A DNA stretch of 64,000 nt from Pedobacter cryoconitis (GCA_019352875.1 JAAAFW010000006.1:28917-92916); one strand, 5' to 3'. Positions 25,696-35,048 are shown, counted from the first letter of the stretch. Program-made: numbers and translations. Notes: generated from the sequence alone by a model not told the origin.

Positions 25696-26925
25696 CTAGT
25701 TTAATTTGAAGATAACCGGCGTGTTGTCACTACCGCCTTCTACTTTTAGACCTTTCTTAAGTGTATCGGCAATCGGATCGTATTCCCAAAGATAAATTGC
25801 GTCTGCTTTAGGATCGTTAACCGCGATATAAGCTTTTCCGTCATGAACAACAGCAGATCTTGAATTCAGTAAAGGCGGGAAGTTCAGTGTTTTTACAATT
25901 TGTTGTGTATTCACATCTACTACCAGATATTGCCACATTGCAGCATACCACCAGTCATTCCATTCTTTTACATTTGTTGCCGCATCATGCGCATTGATCA
26001 GGATCACTTTACCATTACCCAGATCACAAACACCTAATTGGTTGTCTTTATTGGTCAGCGCAGAAACATTGAAGAAATATCCTGGATCAATTACATCTGT
26101 ACCTTCCTTAATTCTAAAGAATCCGGTAGGCATATTTGGCATGTTCGCACCTAAAGCGATTGGATGAGTTAAGATGAAGGTGTTACCTTTGTCAGTTAAC
26201 TGACTAAAGTATCCGTTTCTTAATGCGCCGATCGGGGCAGAACGTGTGTCATCACTTGTCACTTTGAAGTTCTCCAGTGAAGGGAAATCAACAGACGCCA
26301 AATATGATTTTTCGATATTTACTTTTTTAACATCATCGTATAAACCGAATCCGATTAACAGTTTGTTACCTCTGGGAATTACAGAATATATTTTTCTGCT
26401 TTGTCCTGCAGGAATAGATTTAGTATCAAATTCACCTGTTTTAACCACTTTCATGGTCGAAGTATTAACGATCGCGTAATTGTTACCGCCTCTTGAACCA
26501 AACATCACCTGATCTGCATCAATCCATATATGCCAGCCCAGATACGGATAGGAGAACGAACTGAATGGAATTTCACCAATTGTACTTAACTTATTGTTTT
26601 CAAAAACGTATTTACCGAACTTACCTTCGTTAGGGTCCAGGTGGTAGAAATATTTACCCTTTTGAATGATGTTCTCACCCCAGGTAAAGATGTTCGTCAC
26701 ATCAACACCGCTTCCTTTTGGGCTGATAGAACCTTCAGTCAGCGAATTAGCGCTGAGCAGGTAATCACTTTCACCAACGGTGAACAATACAGCATATTCG
26801 CCTTTTGGACCAGGCTCAGGATCTACTCCACCTCCGTTATCACTTTTTTTACACGAGCTGAAGCCAGCAGCGACTGCCAGTAATGCAGCCAGGATAAAAC
26901 CTCGATTTTTAATTGTAGTAAACAT
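25696..26925 (-). CDS. xusB: DUF4374 surface lipoprotein, XusB-like
   Basis: A 409-residue lipoprotein with a signal peptide and lipobox Cys in GFSSCKK, followed by a Gly/Pro-rich linker. The body reads as repeated beta-propeller-like blades (YAVLFTVGESDYLL, IPRGNKLLIGFGLY, LGVCDLGNGKVILINAHD, VVDVNTQQIVKTLNFP). This is the DUF4374 family. XusB of B. thetaiotaomicron, the family example, is a secreted or surface siderophore-binding lipoprotein. The gene begins 23 bases after the TonB receptor. Confidence 0.85.
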   Translation of the reverse strand: MFTTIKNRGFILAALLAVAAGFSSCKKSDNGGGVDPEPGPKGEYAVLFTVGESDYLLSANSLTEGSISPKGSGVDVTNIFTWGENIIQKGKYFYHLDPNEGKFGKYVFENNKLSTIGEIPFSSFSYPYLGWHIWIDADQVMFGSRGGNNYAIVNTSTMKVVKTGEFDTKSIPAGQSRKIYSVIPRGNKLLIGFGLYDDVKKVNIEKSYLASVDFPSLENFKVTSDDTRSAPIGALRNGYFSQLTDKGNTFILTHPIALGANMPNMPTGFFRIKEGTDVIDPGYFFNVSALTNKDNQLGVCDLGNGKVILINAHDAATNVKEWNDWWYAAMWQYLVVDVNTQQIVKTLNFPPLLNSRSAVVHDGKAYIAVNDPKADAIYLWEYDPIADTLKKGLKVEGGSDNTPVIFKLN

Positions 26926-26948
26926 AAATTTATAAGCTATTGATTTAA

Positions 26949-29336
26949 TTAATTGGATTGACTGAATGCGTAACGTAGTTTAATAAAGAAGGATCTTCCC
27001 GGTTTTTGCAGCTTGAAATTGTCGTAGGCAATGACATTGGTCAGGTTGCGGCCTTCCAGGGAAATATTGTATCTGCCGCCGTGCGTAGAGTACGTTAAAG
27101 TGGCATTTTGAATGAATTGCTTAGGTATATAATCTTTGGTGTCTTTATCGCCGAGTTTAGACCAGGTTACAGAATAATCATTGATAAACTGCGTGAACCA
27201 GTTAAACTGTACGCGTGTGTCTTTGCCCACCAGATCGTTCTTTCCAATGCTGAAATCTGCATTTCCATATAACCAGGGTTGATTGGGAACCCTGCTTAGA
27301 TAGGTAATATTTTCTCTCACTGTTCCGGCGCTGTATTTCTGGCGATTTACCGCATTCTGATAGCTCATATTCACCAAAAGGCTGAACAAGTTGTTGTGTT
27401 CATAGCGAACCTCGCCCTCCAGACCACTGACTTTAATCCCGTCAGTATTATAGTATTGAGAATAACTGCCGGCAGATCCTGAGGTAGAAGGTGTCGTAAT
27501 GATATAATCGTTGGCATCGCGATAGAAACCTGTGGCTTCTGCCGATATTTTACCCGACCCGATTTTATGGTCGTAGTATATACCCAGATTATAATTATTA
27601 CTACTTTCTGGTTTCAGATTCGGGTTGCCCAGGACATCTTCCCGGTTACCATACAATTCAACCAGTTCTGGCAAACGGTAGGCGTGTTCGTAGGAAGCCT
27701 TTATACCGAGATTGGAGACGATTTTGTAATTTGTAGCAATACCATATCCGAAATATTGTTTGCTTTGGCTGGTCGGTATATTATCTTTAGAATAGGTTGT
27801 TCCATCCAGACCGAAACGTTTTCCGAAGAAATTAGTAGTAAGTCTCTGGTTGAAAAGCTGCTGCTGATAACTCAGTCCTGTAATGTTTTTGTTCAGACTG
27901 TTCGATCTGTCGTAAGTATTATTATAAGGATCTATCTCATTATAACTTTCGCGGTAAGAGCGGTTAAAATTATGACTCAGATTAATCTGATGATTTTCTC
28001 CAAGGACATAGCCAAAATTAACTTGTGCAAGAGCGTAGTGGCCGGTAATATGATTGATCATCGGCTTGTCACCCGATAATTCACTGCCTGTACGTCTCTC
28101 ACGTACAGTTCCATCCCAGTTGTATACATTTCCACTGGTATCGGTCACGACGGTTTTATTAGCGGAGAAATTTGCAAAAACACTTGCAGATAATCCGGTA
28201 ACCAGCAGGTTCTCCTTCCGGTAGCGGATGGAAGGGATAATATTATGTCCCCGGGTGAACATCTGGCCAATAACTTTCTCTTGTGTTGCCCCGGTTTGTC
28301 TTTCTTTATAATTGGAGGTATAAGTAATTCCGGCCACAAAAACATCAGCCCATTTTTTATTGGATACACCGGATTCTATCTGACCCATGAAGGACTCATA
28401 GCCGTCGTGGAAGCGGTCGAGTTTATCTTTGGTTACAAACTGGCCATTCTCCACAACTCTCAGTAAAGCATTCGCTTTTGGATTATTATACATTGTATAA
28501 TTATTATCTGAGAAGTTGTAATAAGAGGTGATGTTGGTATGTATGCCAGTTTTTTTATCTGTAAAACTTCCGGTTAGTGCGGCACGGTGCGTATTGAAAG
28601 AACCGTAACTGTAACTTGCATCTATAGATTTGCCGCTGTTGCGTTTGGTTATAATATTAACCGCCCCACCCAACGCGTCCGAACCTAAAAATGCCGGAAC
28701 AACACCTTTATAGATGTCTACGCGCTCCGCCAGGTTAACCGGAATGTTGTTTAACGTCATTCCGCTTCCGAAAGATTCCAGGGGAATACCATCAATAAAG
28801 AATTTAATATGGCTGCCAGATAAGCCATTAATGGAAAAGTTGAAATCGGATCCCAGACCACCTTGCTCACGTACTTTGACTCCGGCAGAGCGGTTAAGTA
28901 CCTGATTTAGGTCTGCAGTTGTATTGGCATAGTTTTTCAGTTCGACCGAAGTAACTGCAAAACCAGTTTCCTTTACTTTACGGACAGCCGTTTTCGCACT
29001 GATGGCGACATCGTTAAGCTGTTTGGCGTCTTTCTTTAATTTAAAGTTCAGAACCAGCTGCTGGCCTGGTTTTAACGAGATTTGTTTGGTTTCTGAAATA
29101 TAACCCAGGAAAGAAACCTGCAGGGTGTAGTCGCCCGCTTTTAGGTTATTTAGCTGGAAACCTCCATCCTTATCGGATAGTGTTCCTGTTTGTGTGCCTT
29201 TGATAGAAACAGAGGCGCCGGTAATCAGCTCATCATTATCTCTGATCTGGCCGGAAATGCCTGCATTTTGTTGTGCCAGGACGGGAACAGAGAAGGCAAA
29301 AAGAAAAAACAAGAGTATAAATTTTCGATAGCGCAT
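26949..29336 (-). CDS. xusA: TonB-dependent siderophore receptor, XusA-like
   Basis: A 795-residue outer-membrane receptor. The signal peptide ends LAQQNAG. A CarboxypepD_reg-like domain is at about 22-105, and the plug at about 115-235 includes NRSAGVKVREQGGLGSDFNF and DALGGAVNIITKR. The barrel then runs to FFIKLRYAFSQSN. It is first in a three-gene operon with the DUF4374 lipoprotein and the PepSY protein, the hallmark of xenosiderophore uptake loci. A Fur-box-like sequence lies 10-24 bases before the start codon. The ligand is not readable from sequence. Confidence 0.87.
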   Translation of the reverse strand: MRYRKFILLFFLFAFSVPVLAQQNAGISGQIRDNDELITGASVSIKGTQTGTLSDKDGGFQLNNLKAGDYTLQVSFLGYISETKQISLKPGQQLVLNFKLKKDAKQLNDVAISAKTAVRKVKETGFAVTSVELKNYANTTADLNQVLNRSAGVKVREQGGLGSDFNFSINGLSGSHIKFFIDGIPLESFGSGMTLNNIPVNLAERVDIYKGVVPAFLGSDALGGAVNIITKRNSGKSIDASYSYGSFNTHRAALTGSFTDKKTGIHTNITSYYNFSDNNYTMYNNPKANALLRVVENGQFVTKDKLDRFHDGYESFMGQIESGVSNKKWADVFVAGITYTSNYKERQTGATQEKVIGQMFTRGHNIIPSIRYRKENLLVTGLSASVFANFSANKTVVTDTSGNVYNWDGTVRERRTGSELSGDKPMINHITGHYALAQVNFGYVLGENHQINLSHNFNRSYRESYNEIDPYNNTYDRSNSLNKNITGLSYQQQLFNQRLTTNFFGKRFGLDGTTYSKDNIPTSQSKQYFGYGIATNYKIVSNLGIKASYEHAYRLPELVELYGNREDVLGNPNLKPESSNNYNLGIYYDHKIGSGKISAEATGFYRDANDYIITTPSTSGSAGSYSQYYNTDGIKVSGLEGEVRYEHNNLFSLLVNMSYQNAVNRQKYSAGTVRENITYLSRVPNQPWLYGNADFSIGKNDLVGKDTRVQFNWFTQFINDYSVTWSKLGDKDTKDYIPKQFIQNATLTYSTHGGRYNISLEGRNLTNVIAYDNFKLQKPGRSFFIKLRYAFSQSN

Positions 29337-29345
29337 TATTTTTAT

Positions 29346-29360
29346 TTAGAATGATTATAT
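29346..29360 (-). promoter_or_regulatory. Fur-box-like operator candidate of the xus operon
   Basis: TTAGAAT-G-ATTATAT is a 7-1-7 arrangement matching 10 of 14 arm positions of the classical TGATAAT-N-ATTATCA Fur box. It sits just upstream of the receptor start, where repression by iron would be expected. Confidence 0.4.
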
Positions 29361-29491
29361 ACTCAGCTAGTAGCGCAACTCTCGCTTTCCGGAAGGTGGT
29401 AATCAAAAAAAAATAAAATATTATGACTATTTTTTTGTTAAATCAGATCGTTTTATGGTGTATAATTTTGATAATTAGTGTTTTATGTGGT

Positions 29492-30553
29492 TTATGAAAA
29501 ATATTTTTTTCTGAACCAAAAAGCAAGATTAACCAGAGCAATGAGCGCGGGTACTTCTACCAAAGGACCAATCACCCCTGTAAAAGCCTGCCCCGAGTTA
29601 ATTCCGAATACACCGATAGCAACAGCAATGGCAAGTTCGAAGTTATTACCGGTTGCGGTAAAAGCGATGGCTGTGCTTTTTGAATAATCTGCACCAAAAT
29701 ATTTTCCCGCAAAAAAACTGATCACGAACATTAGTGTAAAATAGATGACCATCGGGATCGCAATTCTCACTACATCCATAGGTATCTGTACAATTAGACT
29801 TCCCTTTAGACTAAACATAACCACAATAGTAAAGAGCAGTGCAATCAGCGTAACCGGAGATATAAAAGGGATGAATTTTTCCTGAAACCAGGATGAGCCT
29901 TTCCAGCGAATCAAGATGTTCCGGCTGATTATTCCCAGTGCAAATGGAATACCTAAATAAATTCCTGTGCTTTTGGCAATTTCAGCTACGGTGATATCTA
30001 CACTTAGTGATTTAAGGCCAAAAACAGGAGGGAGGACAGTTATGAAGAGGTAGGCAAATACGCTATAAAAGGCAACCTGAAAAATGCTGTTCAGTGCAAT
30101 TAGTCCGGCCGCATACTCTCTGTTGCCTTCGGCCAGTTCATTCCAGACTACTACCATGGCAATACACCTGGCCAGCCCGATGAGAATTAGTCCGGTCATG
30201 TATTCAGGATAGTCGCTTAGAAAAGTAATGGCCAGAAAAAACATGAGGAAAGGGCCAATAATCCAGTTCAGTACTAATGAAACACTCAATACGCGGGTAT
30301 CCTTAAATACCTTGCCGATCTGACCGTAATTTACCTTGGCCAGGGGCGGATACATCATCAGGATTAATCCAATTGCCAGCGGGATGTTAGTTGTTCCTTC
30401 CGAAAACGAATTGATATAGTCTGCCGAAGAAGGAATGAAGTTTCCGACGGAGATTCCCGTCACCATGGCCAGGCCTATCCAGAGTGTCAGATACCGGTCC
30501 AGCAGATTCAGTTTTTTTCGTTCGGCAGTGGGTGCGCAATGATTGGCAGACAT
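29492..30553 (-). CDS. acr3: Arsenite efflux transporter, ACR3 family
   Basis: A 353-residue inner-membrane protein with about ten helices. Family motifs are [24 protein letters not shown] (the conserved Cys region of ACR3, near residue 130) and a later [16 protein letters not shown]. It exports arsenite driven by the proton gradient. It is the last gene of the arsenic operon, 36 bases after arsC. Some databases call this protein ArsB, but the sequence is ACR3-type. Confidence 0.95.
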   Translation of the reverse strand: MSANHCAPTAERKKLNLLDRYLTLWIGLAMVTGISVGNFIPSSADYINSFSEGTTNIPLAIGLILMMYPPLAKVNYGQIGKVFKDTRVLSVSLVLNWIIGPFLMFFLAITFLSDYPEYMTGLILIGLARCIAMVVVWNELAEGNREYAAGLIALNSIFQVAFYSVFAYLFITVLPPVFGLKSLSVDITVAEIAKSTGIYLGIPFALGIISRNILIRWKGSSWFQEKFIPFISPVTLIALLFTIVVMFSLKGSLIVQIPMDVVRIAIPMVIYFTLMFVISFFAGKYFGADYSKSTAIAFTATGNNFELAIAVAIGVFGINSGQAFTGVIGPLVEVPALIALVNLAFWFRKKYFS

Positions 30554-30589
30554 TTTATTTTTTTTTACGTTTAATAAAATCTTTCCGGC

Positions 30590-31012
30590 CTAATTACCGG
30601 AAAGATACTTTTTGGCGAAATCAGCACAATAAGTTTTGATCTGATCTCTTACGTTCCTGAATTCATCGAATATTTCCTCTGGGGTTCCCGTAGCTTTTGC
30701 CGGGTCAGGGAAATTGAAATGGAATCTGGTAGCATCGGTGATGAATAACGGGCAGCTTTCCCGGGCATGATCACATACTGTGATCAGATAATCAAAATCA
30801 ATCGCTTTGTATTCATCCAGCAGATTAGAGGTATGTGCGGAAATATCTATTCCGCTCTCAGCCATGACAGCCACAGCCTTTGGGTTTACGCCATGTTTCT
30901 CTATCCCCGCGCTGTATATTTCGGCGCGCTCGCCTGCAAAATGACGCAGGAAACCTTCTGCTAACTGGCTGCGGCAACTATTGCCGGTGCACAGTACTAA
31001 TATCTTTTTCAT
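30590..31012 (-). CDS. arsC: Arsenate reductase, low-molecular-weight phosphatase type
   Basis: A 140-residue protein with the P-loop VLCTGNSCRSQLAE (catalytic CxxxxxR). Two further Cys are in TVCDHARESCP, the redox pair of thioredoxin-coupled ArsC. It reduces arsenate to arsenite. The in-frame extension up to 31039 is inside the upstream gene. The ATG at 31012 overlaps the stop of the DUF6428 gene by one base (TAATG), a translational coupling signature. Confidence 0.93.
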   Translation of the reverse strand: MKKILVLCTGNSCRSQLAEGFLRHFAGERAEIYSAGIEKHGVNPKAVAVMAESGIDISAHTSNLLDEYKAIDFDYLITVCDHARESCPLFITDATRFHFNFPDPAKATGTPEEIFDEFRNVRDQIKTYCADFAKKYLSGN

Positions 31013-31575
31013 TAACAGCAGCCAGATCCAGGTGCACACGAAGGGCCTTCTCCTTCGGCATTATACATTTCTATTTTAGGAATCGGGTTTGCAGCAGGTA
31101 TAGCTGCACCAGCTTTTGGTCCACAGCTTTCTCCTCTCGATAATGCTTTACATTGTGTAAAATCCGGGGTAAGATTAACGATGAAATCGTCACCTTCTGC
31201 CTCAAATTTCTGCGGGTATAACTGGCGGGTATCGAAGGCGGTATTTCCGAATTCTATTTTAACAATGGCATCAGGATGCAGAGGCAGAGACTTTTCTACC
31301 AAATTGATAATCGAAAGTGCTTTGTTCACCTGCATTGCTTTTTCACGACCGGTTTCTATCACTTCCGGTTCCCAGAGCTGGACTATTACTTCTGTCCAGG
31401 CATTCATTACCCCACCACAATCCACCGAAACTATTGGAGCCTGTTTGATTTCGGTAATGTGATAGGAAGGTTTAACCTGATTCTCTCCGGCATACCGGAA
31501 CTGCAGGTGCAGGTTAGGATTTGCTTCTAATGTTGATTTGAAGTCTCTCCAGGTCATTTGATTTTGATTGTTCAT
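31012..31575 (-). CDS. DUF6428-type protein of the ars operon with Cys-rich tail
   Basis: A 187-residue protein of unknown function, assigned to DUF6428 from general appearance and ars-operon context. It has no signal peptide or membrane helix. The C-terminal 60 residues contain several Cys: DFTQCKALS, GESCGPK and a final PSCAPGSGCC. Such clustered thiols could bind trivalent arsenic or another soft metal. The gene lies between arsR and arsC and overlaps arsC by one base, so it is surely part of the arsenic response. The binding role is inference. Confidence 0.72.
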   Translation of the reverse strand: MNNQNQMTWRDFKSTLEANPNLHLQFRYAGENQVKPSYHITEIKQAPIVSVDCGGVMNAWTEVIVQLWEPEVIETGREKAMQVNKALSIINLVEKSLPLHPDAIVKIEFGNTAFDTRQLYPQKFEAEGDDFIVNLTPDFTQCKALSRGESCGPKAGAAIPAANPIPKIEMYNAEGEGPSCAPGSGCC

Positions 31576-31614
31576 AATATTGCAATTTAACGATTGATTT
31601 AAGTAAAAAAAGGT

Positions 31615-31944
31615 TTAGCAGCAGCTGTCTATCCCTTTATATGAATTTAGAAATCCGCTAACAAGGCTTTCCATGGTTTTCCAGTTTTCTGGATGGATAC
31701 AATAGCAAACGCTTACACCTTCAATGGTACCCTGAATAATTCCGGCATTTTTTAACTCTTTTAAATGCTGTGATATGGTCGCCTGTGCGAGCCCGAGTTC
31801 TTCAACCAGGTCACCGCAGATACAGGTGTCTGATTTGAGAATTCTTTGCAGAATAGCAATCCGGGCAGGATGGGCCATTGCTTTTAATAAAGTAGCCAGC
31901 TGGTTTTGTTCTGCAGTAAATATTTCAGTTTTTGTAAGTCCCAT
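31615..31944 (-). CDS. arsR: ArsR/SmtB-family arsenic-responsive repressor
   Basis: A 109-residue winged-helix protein. The HTH includes AMAHPARIAILQRIL and LGLAQATISQHLKELKNAG. The metal site CxC lies in DTCICGDLVEELG, matching the ArsR alpha-3 motif, and the protein ends in Cys-Cys. The frame extends upstream to 32064, but the ATG at 31944 (MGLTKTEIF) gives a normal-length protein and leaves the operator at 31952-31967 untranslated. It heads the operon arsR-DUF6428-arsC-acr3. Confidence 0.94.
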   Translation of the reverse strand: MGLTKTEIFTAEQNQLATLLKAMAHPARIAILQRILKSDTCICGDLVEELGLAQATISQHLKELKNAGIIQGTIEGVSVCYCIHPENWKTMESLVSGFLNSYKGIDSCC

Positions 31945-31951
31945 AATGTAT

Positions 31952-31967
31952 ATCGCAATATTACGAT
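31952..31967. promoter_or_regulatory. ArsR operator candidate
   Basis: ATCGCAATATTACGAT is a 16-base dyad with only one non-matching pair (positions 5 and 12). It ends 8 bases before the arsR start. An ATCG/CGAT dyad around a central AATATT is a plausible ArsR-type site for autoregulation. Confidence 0.6.
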
Positions 31968-32119
31968 GTTTAATTGAAATATGCAAATTTTTCTGAGAAA
32001 CGTCCGGCGGCATTTTAAACAATTCGGAGTTCTGCGTGTTAAAATAGCATTGATGGCTGATCAAGAGCTCTTTAGCATTTGTTCGTCAGAAACGAATATC
32101 AACCCTAATTATAATAAAG

Positions 32120-32782
32120 ATGAAAAAAGAACCATACTTTTTACTGATTCCAATGGCTTTATTAGTCATGCAATCCTGCAGTTCACCAGATAGAAAAGAC
32201 CGTGATGATAGTGAAACTGCAAAATCTGCAGTTGTTGCCAGTACTGCCGACACGACTGACAGAGCTCAGGCGGCAACAGCCGACGTATCAATGAACGGAG
32301 ATGAAAAAAGATTTGTTCTGAACGCAGCATCATCCAGTTTACTGGAAGAGGCAGCGGCGGCAGTGGTTGTACAGAAATCTCAAAACCAGGAAATCAAAAG
32401 CCTGGCTGAGCGTTTAAAAAAGGAATATGCTAAAATCAATATGGATGTAAGTAAAATAGCATCCGGAAAAGGTATGGAAGGACCTAAACTGCTCTCCGAA
32501 GTTCAGCAGAAGCAAGTTGATGATTTAAAAAATCTAAGCGGACGGGCACTGGATGTTCAATATCTGAAAATGCAGATTAAAACACAGGCAGATGCAGTTG
32601 CGCTTTATACAGACGGTGCAAAATTGAATAACGCAGATTTGCGTTCATTTGCAGCACAGGCTCTGCCCGCTGTCAAAGAGAATTGGGAAGCTGCTAAAAA
32701 GATAGGTTCAAAATTAAATCTCAGCAATACTAACAATGGTGATGACTTGTTGAATATCAGTCAGGAAGCTATTAAAAAATAA
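32120..32782 (+). CDS. DUF4142 lipoprotein
   Basis: A 220-residue protein with a lipoprotein signal (LLVMQSCSS, lipobox Cys about residue 20) and a low-complexity linker rich in Asp, Ala and Thr. A helical DUF4142 domain follows from about residue 55 (EKRFVLNAASSSLLEEAAAAVVVQKSQ, DVQYLKMQIKTQADAVALY). This is a ferritin-like four-helix fold of unknown function, often linked to stress in Bacteroidota. It is divergent from arsR. No clear partner gene; the 11-base repeat block starts 14 bases after its stop. Confidence 0.83.
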   Translation: MKKEPYFLLIPMALLVMQSCSSPDRKDRDDSETAKSAVVASTADTTDRAQAATADVSMNGDEKRFVLNAASSSLLEEAAAAVVVQKSQNQEIKSLAERLKKEYAKINMDVSKIASGKGMEGPKLLSEVQQKQVDDLKNLSGRALDVQYLKMQIKTQADAVALYTDGAKLNNADLRSFAAQALPAVKENWEAAKKIGSKLNLSNTNNGDDLLNISQEAIKK

Positions 32783-32796
32783 AATCGATTACGCTT

Positions 32797-33101
32797 TTTG
32801 TTAGAGTGTTGTTCGGGTCTTGTTCGGGTGAGCTCTTACTGTCATTCTGCTAATACCCACACCGACCCCACAAGGAACCCACACCAAACCCACAAGGAAC
32901 CCACACTAGTATGTGAAATGGTATTTAATCTTTGTGAATTTGTGCTTTCACTAACACAAGTCCCGATCAAGACTACAAGATAAATTTTGAACGCCATCGA
33001 TAAGGCTTTGTTAGAGTTTTGTTCGGGTCTTGTTCGGGTGTTGTTCGGGTGGGGGGTATAGTTGACCCGAAAAAACATGGGGTTGACCCGGGGTTGACCC
33101 G
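32797..33101. repeat. Noncoding block of 11-base periodic repeats
   Basis: Within 305 bases three related 11-base arrays occur. TTGTTCGGGT appears at 32809 and 32820, and again at 33019, 33030 and 33041, always 11 apart. CCCACA appears at 32856, 32867, 32878, 32889 and 32900, again exactly 11 apart. GTTGACCCG appears at 33061, 33082 and 33093. Both GGGT arrays follow the same TTTGTTAGAGT lead-in, 210 bases apart. The cores GGGT and ACCC are complementary. Short frames across it on both strands are explained by the repeats and are not called as genes. The rest of the gap (33102-33227) shows nothing recognisable. Confidence 0.85.
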
Positions 33102-33227
33102 ATTTAATGGCTAAATAATTATGTTAAAATGTATTTGTTATAAGAAATTATGATTGCTGGTAAAGCGAAATCAAACCAGGACCTGAACTGATGTTCTAAG
33201 GGAGAAGGCTATAAAAGTAAAAAAAAA

Positions 33228-33258
33228 GCACAAAAAAAGGGCGCTTTTAAAGCGCCCC
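33228..33258 (-). terminator. Terminator of the small gene at 33281
   Basis: GGGCGCTT/AAGCGCCC stem (33239-33257, three-base loop), followed on the minus strand by a long T-rich tract. Confidence 0.75.
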
Positions 33259-33280
33259 TGTTCCTTTACCATTTGTTTTG

Positions 33281-33628
33281 CTACTTAAATAACTCCTGCA
33301 TATCTCTGTCTGCAGTAGGGATTTTTTTAAGAAAATCATCAAATCCTGTGCCTTCATGTGAACTGTACATGCCGTAGGCGTCAATGATATATCCGATCTG
33401 CCCTTCCTTGTCCTCCAGCAGATAAAGTACCGAATTATCACCTGGATCCGAGTCGCCTTCAAAACGATAAGTTTTTATGATAGTCAGATCTTCTGGTTTG
33501 TAAATTTTATTTAAACCCACTCCCTGCATTTTGCCATGGTCGGTCATTTTGATTTCGTTGTCTAAACCTTTCTGCCTTAATTTTTCCAAAATCTGGCTAA
33601 GGGTATTCATTTCTACTGGCTGTTCCAT
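33281..33628 (-). CDS. Small conserved hypothetical protein (115 aa)
   Basis: Function unknown. The product is soluble, acidic and without Cys clusters or membrane helices. It contains a TYRFEGDSDPGDNSVLYLLE segment and IGYIIDAYGMYSSHEG, a pattern I associate with small Bacteroidota proteins sometimes mislabelled as phosphoribosylpyrophosphate synthetase; it lacks any PRPP-binding motif. The ATG at 33628 is chosen over 33655; 33610 is also possible. It has its own terminator, and the metK terminator lies upstream, so it is a single-gene unit. Confidence 0.75.
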   Translation of the reverse strand: MEQPVEMNTLSQILEKLRQKGLDNEIKMTDHGKMQGVGLNKIYKPEDLTIIKTYRFEGDSDPGDNSVLYLLEDKEGQIGYIIDAYGMYSSHEGTGFDDFLKKIPTADRDMQELFK

Positions 33629-33688
33629 AATAAAAATTGTTTTCTTCCTTAACAACCGCTTTTGGGTTATGGTTTTATTTATCGCATA

Positions 33689-33717
33689 AAAAAACCCGGA
33701 TTTATTCCGGGTTTTTT
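33689..33717 (-). terminator. metK terminator
   Basis: A perfect 12-pair stem AAAAAACCCGGA/TCCGGGTTTTTT with a five-base loop, 63 bases after the metK stop. A T run follows it on the minus strand. Confidence 0.85.
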
Positions 33718-33779
33718 AAGCTTTACTAAAATGTGTACGGAATGCTCATTTAGATTGATGTGCATACATTCCGGCTGTA

Positions 33780-35048
33780 TTATAAATTGAAGGCTGTTTT
33801 CAGCGCATCTGTATAATCAAGTTTCTCCCAGGTGAATAATTCCACTTCGACTTCTTTTTCAGTGCCGTTGGAAGCTTTAAATACTTTTTTAACGATTTCG
33901 TTTTCTTTACCAAAGTGACCATAAGCCGCTGTCTCTGAATAGATAGGGTTACGCAGTTTAAGCCTCGTTTCGATACCATAAGGAGTCATATCGAAAATCT
34001 GTTCAACTTTTTTGGCAATTTCTCCGTCCGTTAGTATTTGTCCTGCGGCATCTTTTACTTTAGCAGTGCCATATGTGTTTACGTAGATAGCCATCGGCTG
34101 TGCTACACCAATTGCATATGAAACCTGTACCAGAACTTCGTCAGCAATACCCGCTGCAACAAGGTTTTTAGCGATATGTCTGGTTGCATAAGCGGCAGAA
34201 CGGTCTACTTTAGATGGGTCTTTACCAGAAAATGCACCACCACCATGTGCGCCTTTACCACCATAAGTATCAACAATGATCTTTCTGCCAGTCAAACCAG
34301 TATCCCCGTGAGGACCGCCGATCACAAATTTACCGGTAGGATTAATATGATATTTAATTTCCTTGTTAAAAAGTTTGCTGAACTGAGGGTATTGGCTGGA
34401 TACACGTGGAATCAGAATATTAATCATATCCTCTTTGATTTTCGCCAGCATGGCAAGCTCTTCGTCGAAATCATCATGTTGAGTGGATACAACGATTGAA
34501 TCAATTCTAACGGGCTCGTTATTATCGTTATATTCCAGTGTTACCTGTGATTTAGCATCAGGTCTGAGGTAAGTGATTTCTGTGTTTTCTCTGCGGATTG
34601 CAGCCAGTTCAATAAGAATCTTATGCGCAAGATCTAAAGCAAGCGGCATATAATTTTCTGTCTCTCTGGTTGCATAGCCAAACATCATTCCCTGATCACC
34701 GGCACCCTGGGTTGTTTTATCTGCTTTATCTACACCCTGATTAATATCAGGTGACTGCTCATGGATTGCGGAAAGGACACTGCAGGAGTTACTGTCAAAC
34801 ATGTATTCACCTTTTGTGTAACCTATTTTGCTGATCACTTCCCTTGCAATCTTCTGGACATCGAGATAAGCTTTTGATTTCACTTCACCTGCAAGAAATA
34901 CCTGACCGGTTGTAACCAATGTTTCACAAGCTACCTTTGACTCCGGGTCGAAAGCTAAAAAATTATCTATGAGTGCGTCCGATATTTGATCCGCAACTTT
35001 ATCCGGATGACCTTCAGAAACAGATTCTGACGTAAATAAATATGACAT
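33780..35048 (-). CDS. metK: S-adenosylmethionine synthetase
   Basis: A 422-residue enzyme that makes S-adenosylmethionine from ATP and methionine. Signatures: [11 protein letters not shown] near the start, [15 protein letters not shown] near residue 113, and [20 protein letters not shown] near residue 268, the two PROSITE-type motifs of the family. The length is slightly above the 384 of E. coli, as is usual in Bacteroidota. The 5' leader of about 155 bases contains a SAM-II-like riboswitch, so the gene is likely shut down by its own product. Confidence 0.98.
   Translation of the reverse strand: MSYLFTSESVSEGHPDKVADQISDALIDNFLAFDPESKVACETLVTTGQVFLAGEVKSKAYLDVQKIAREVISKIGYTKGEYMFDSNSCSVLSAIHEQSPDINQGVDKADKTTQGAGDQGMMFGYATRETENYMPLALDLAHKILIELAAIRRENTEITYLRPDAKSQVTLEYNDNNEPVRIDSIVVSTQHDDFDEELAMLAKIKEDMINILIPRVSSQYPQFSKLFNKEIKYHINPTGKFVIGGPHGDTGLTGRKIIVDTYGGKGAHGGGAFSGKDPSKVDRSAAYATRHIAKNLVAAGIADEVLVQVSYAIGVAQPMAIYVNTYGTAKVKDAAGQILTDGEIAKKVEQIFDMTPYGIETRLKLRNPIYSETAAYGHFGKENEIVKKVFKASNGTEKEVEVELFTWEKLDYTDALKTAFNL

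Noticed and set aside
31945..32064. N-terminal extension of ArsR
   Set aside because: It would translate the operator dyad and add 40 residues not seen in ArsR proteins.
32798..33078. Short open frames on both strands through the repeat block
   Set aside because: They follow the 11-base arrays, have no start context, and their Thr/His/Pro-rich translations come from the repeats.
32797..33101. CRISPR array
   Set aside because: Units are about 10-11 bases with no unique spacers of constant length and no cas genes.
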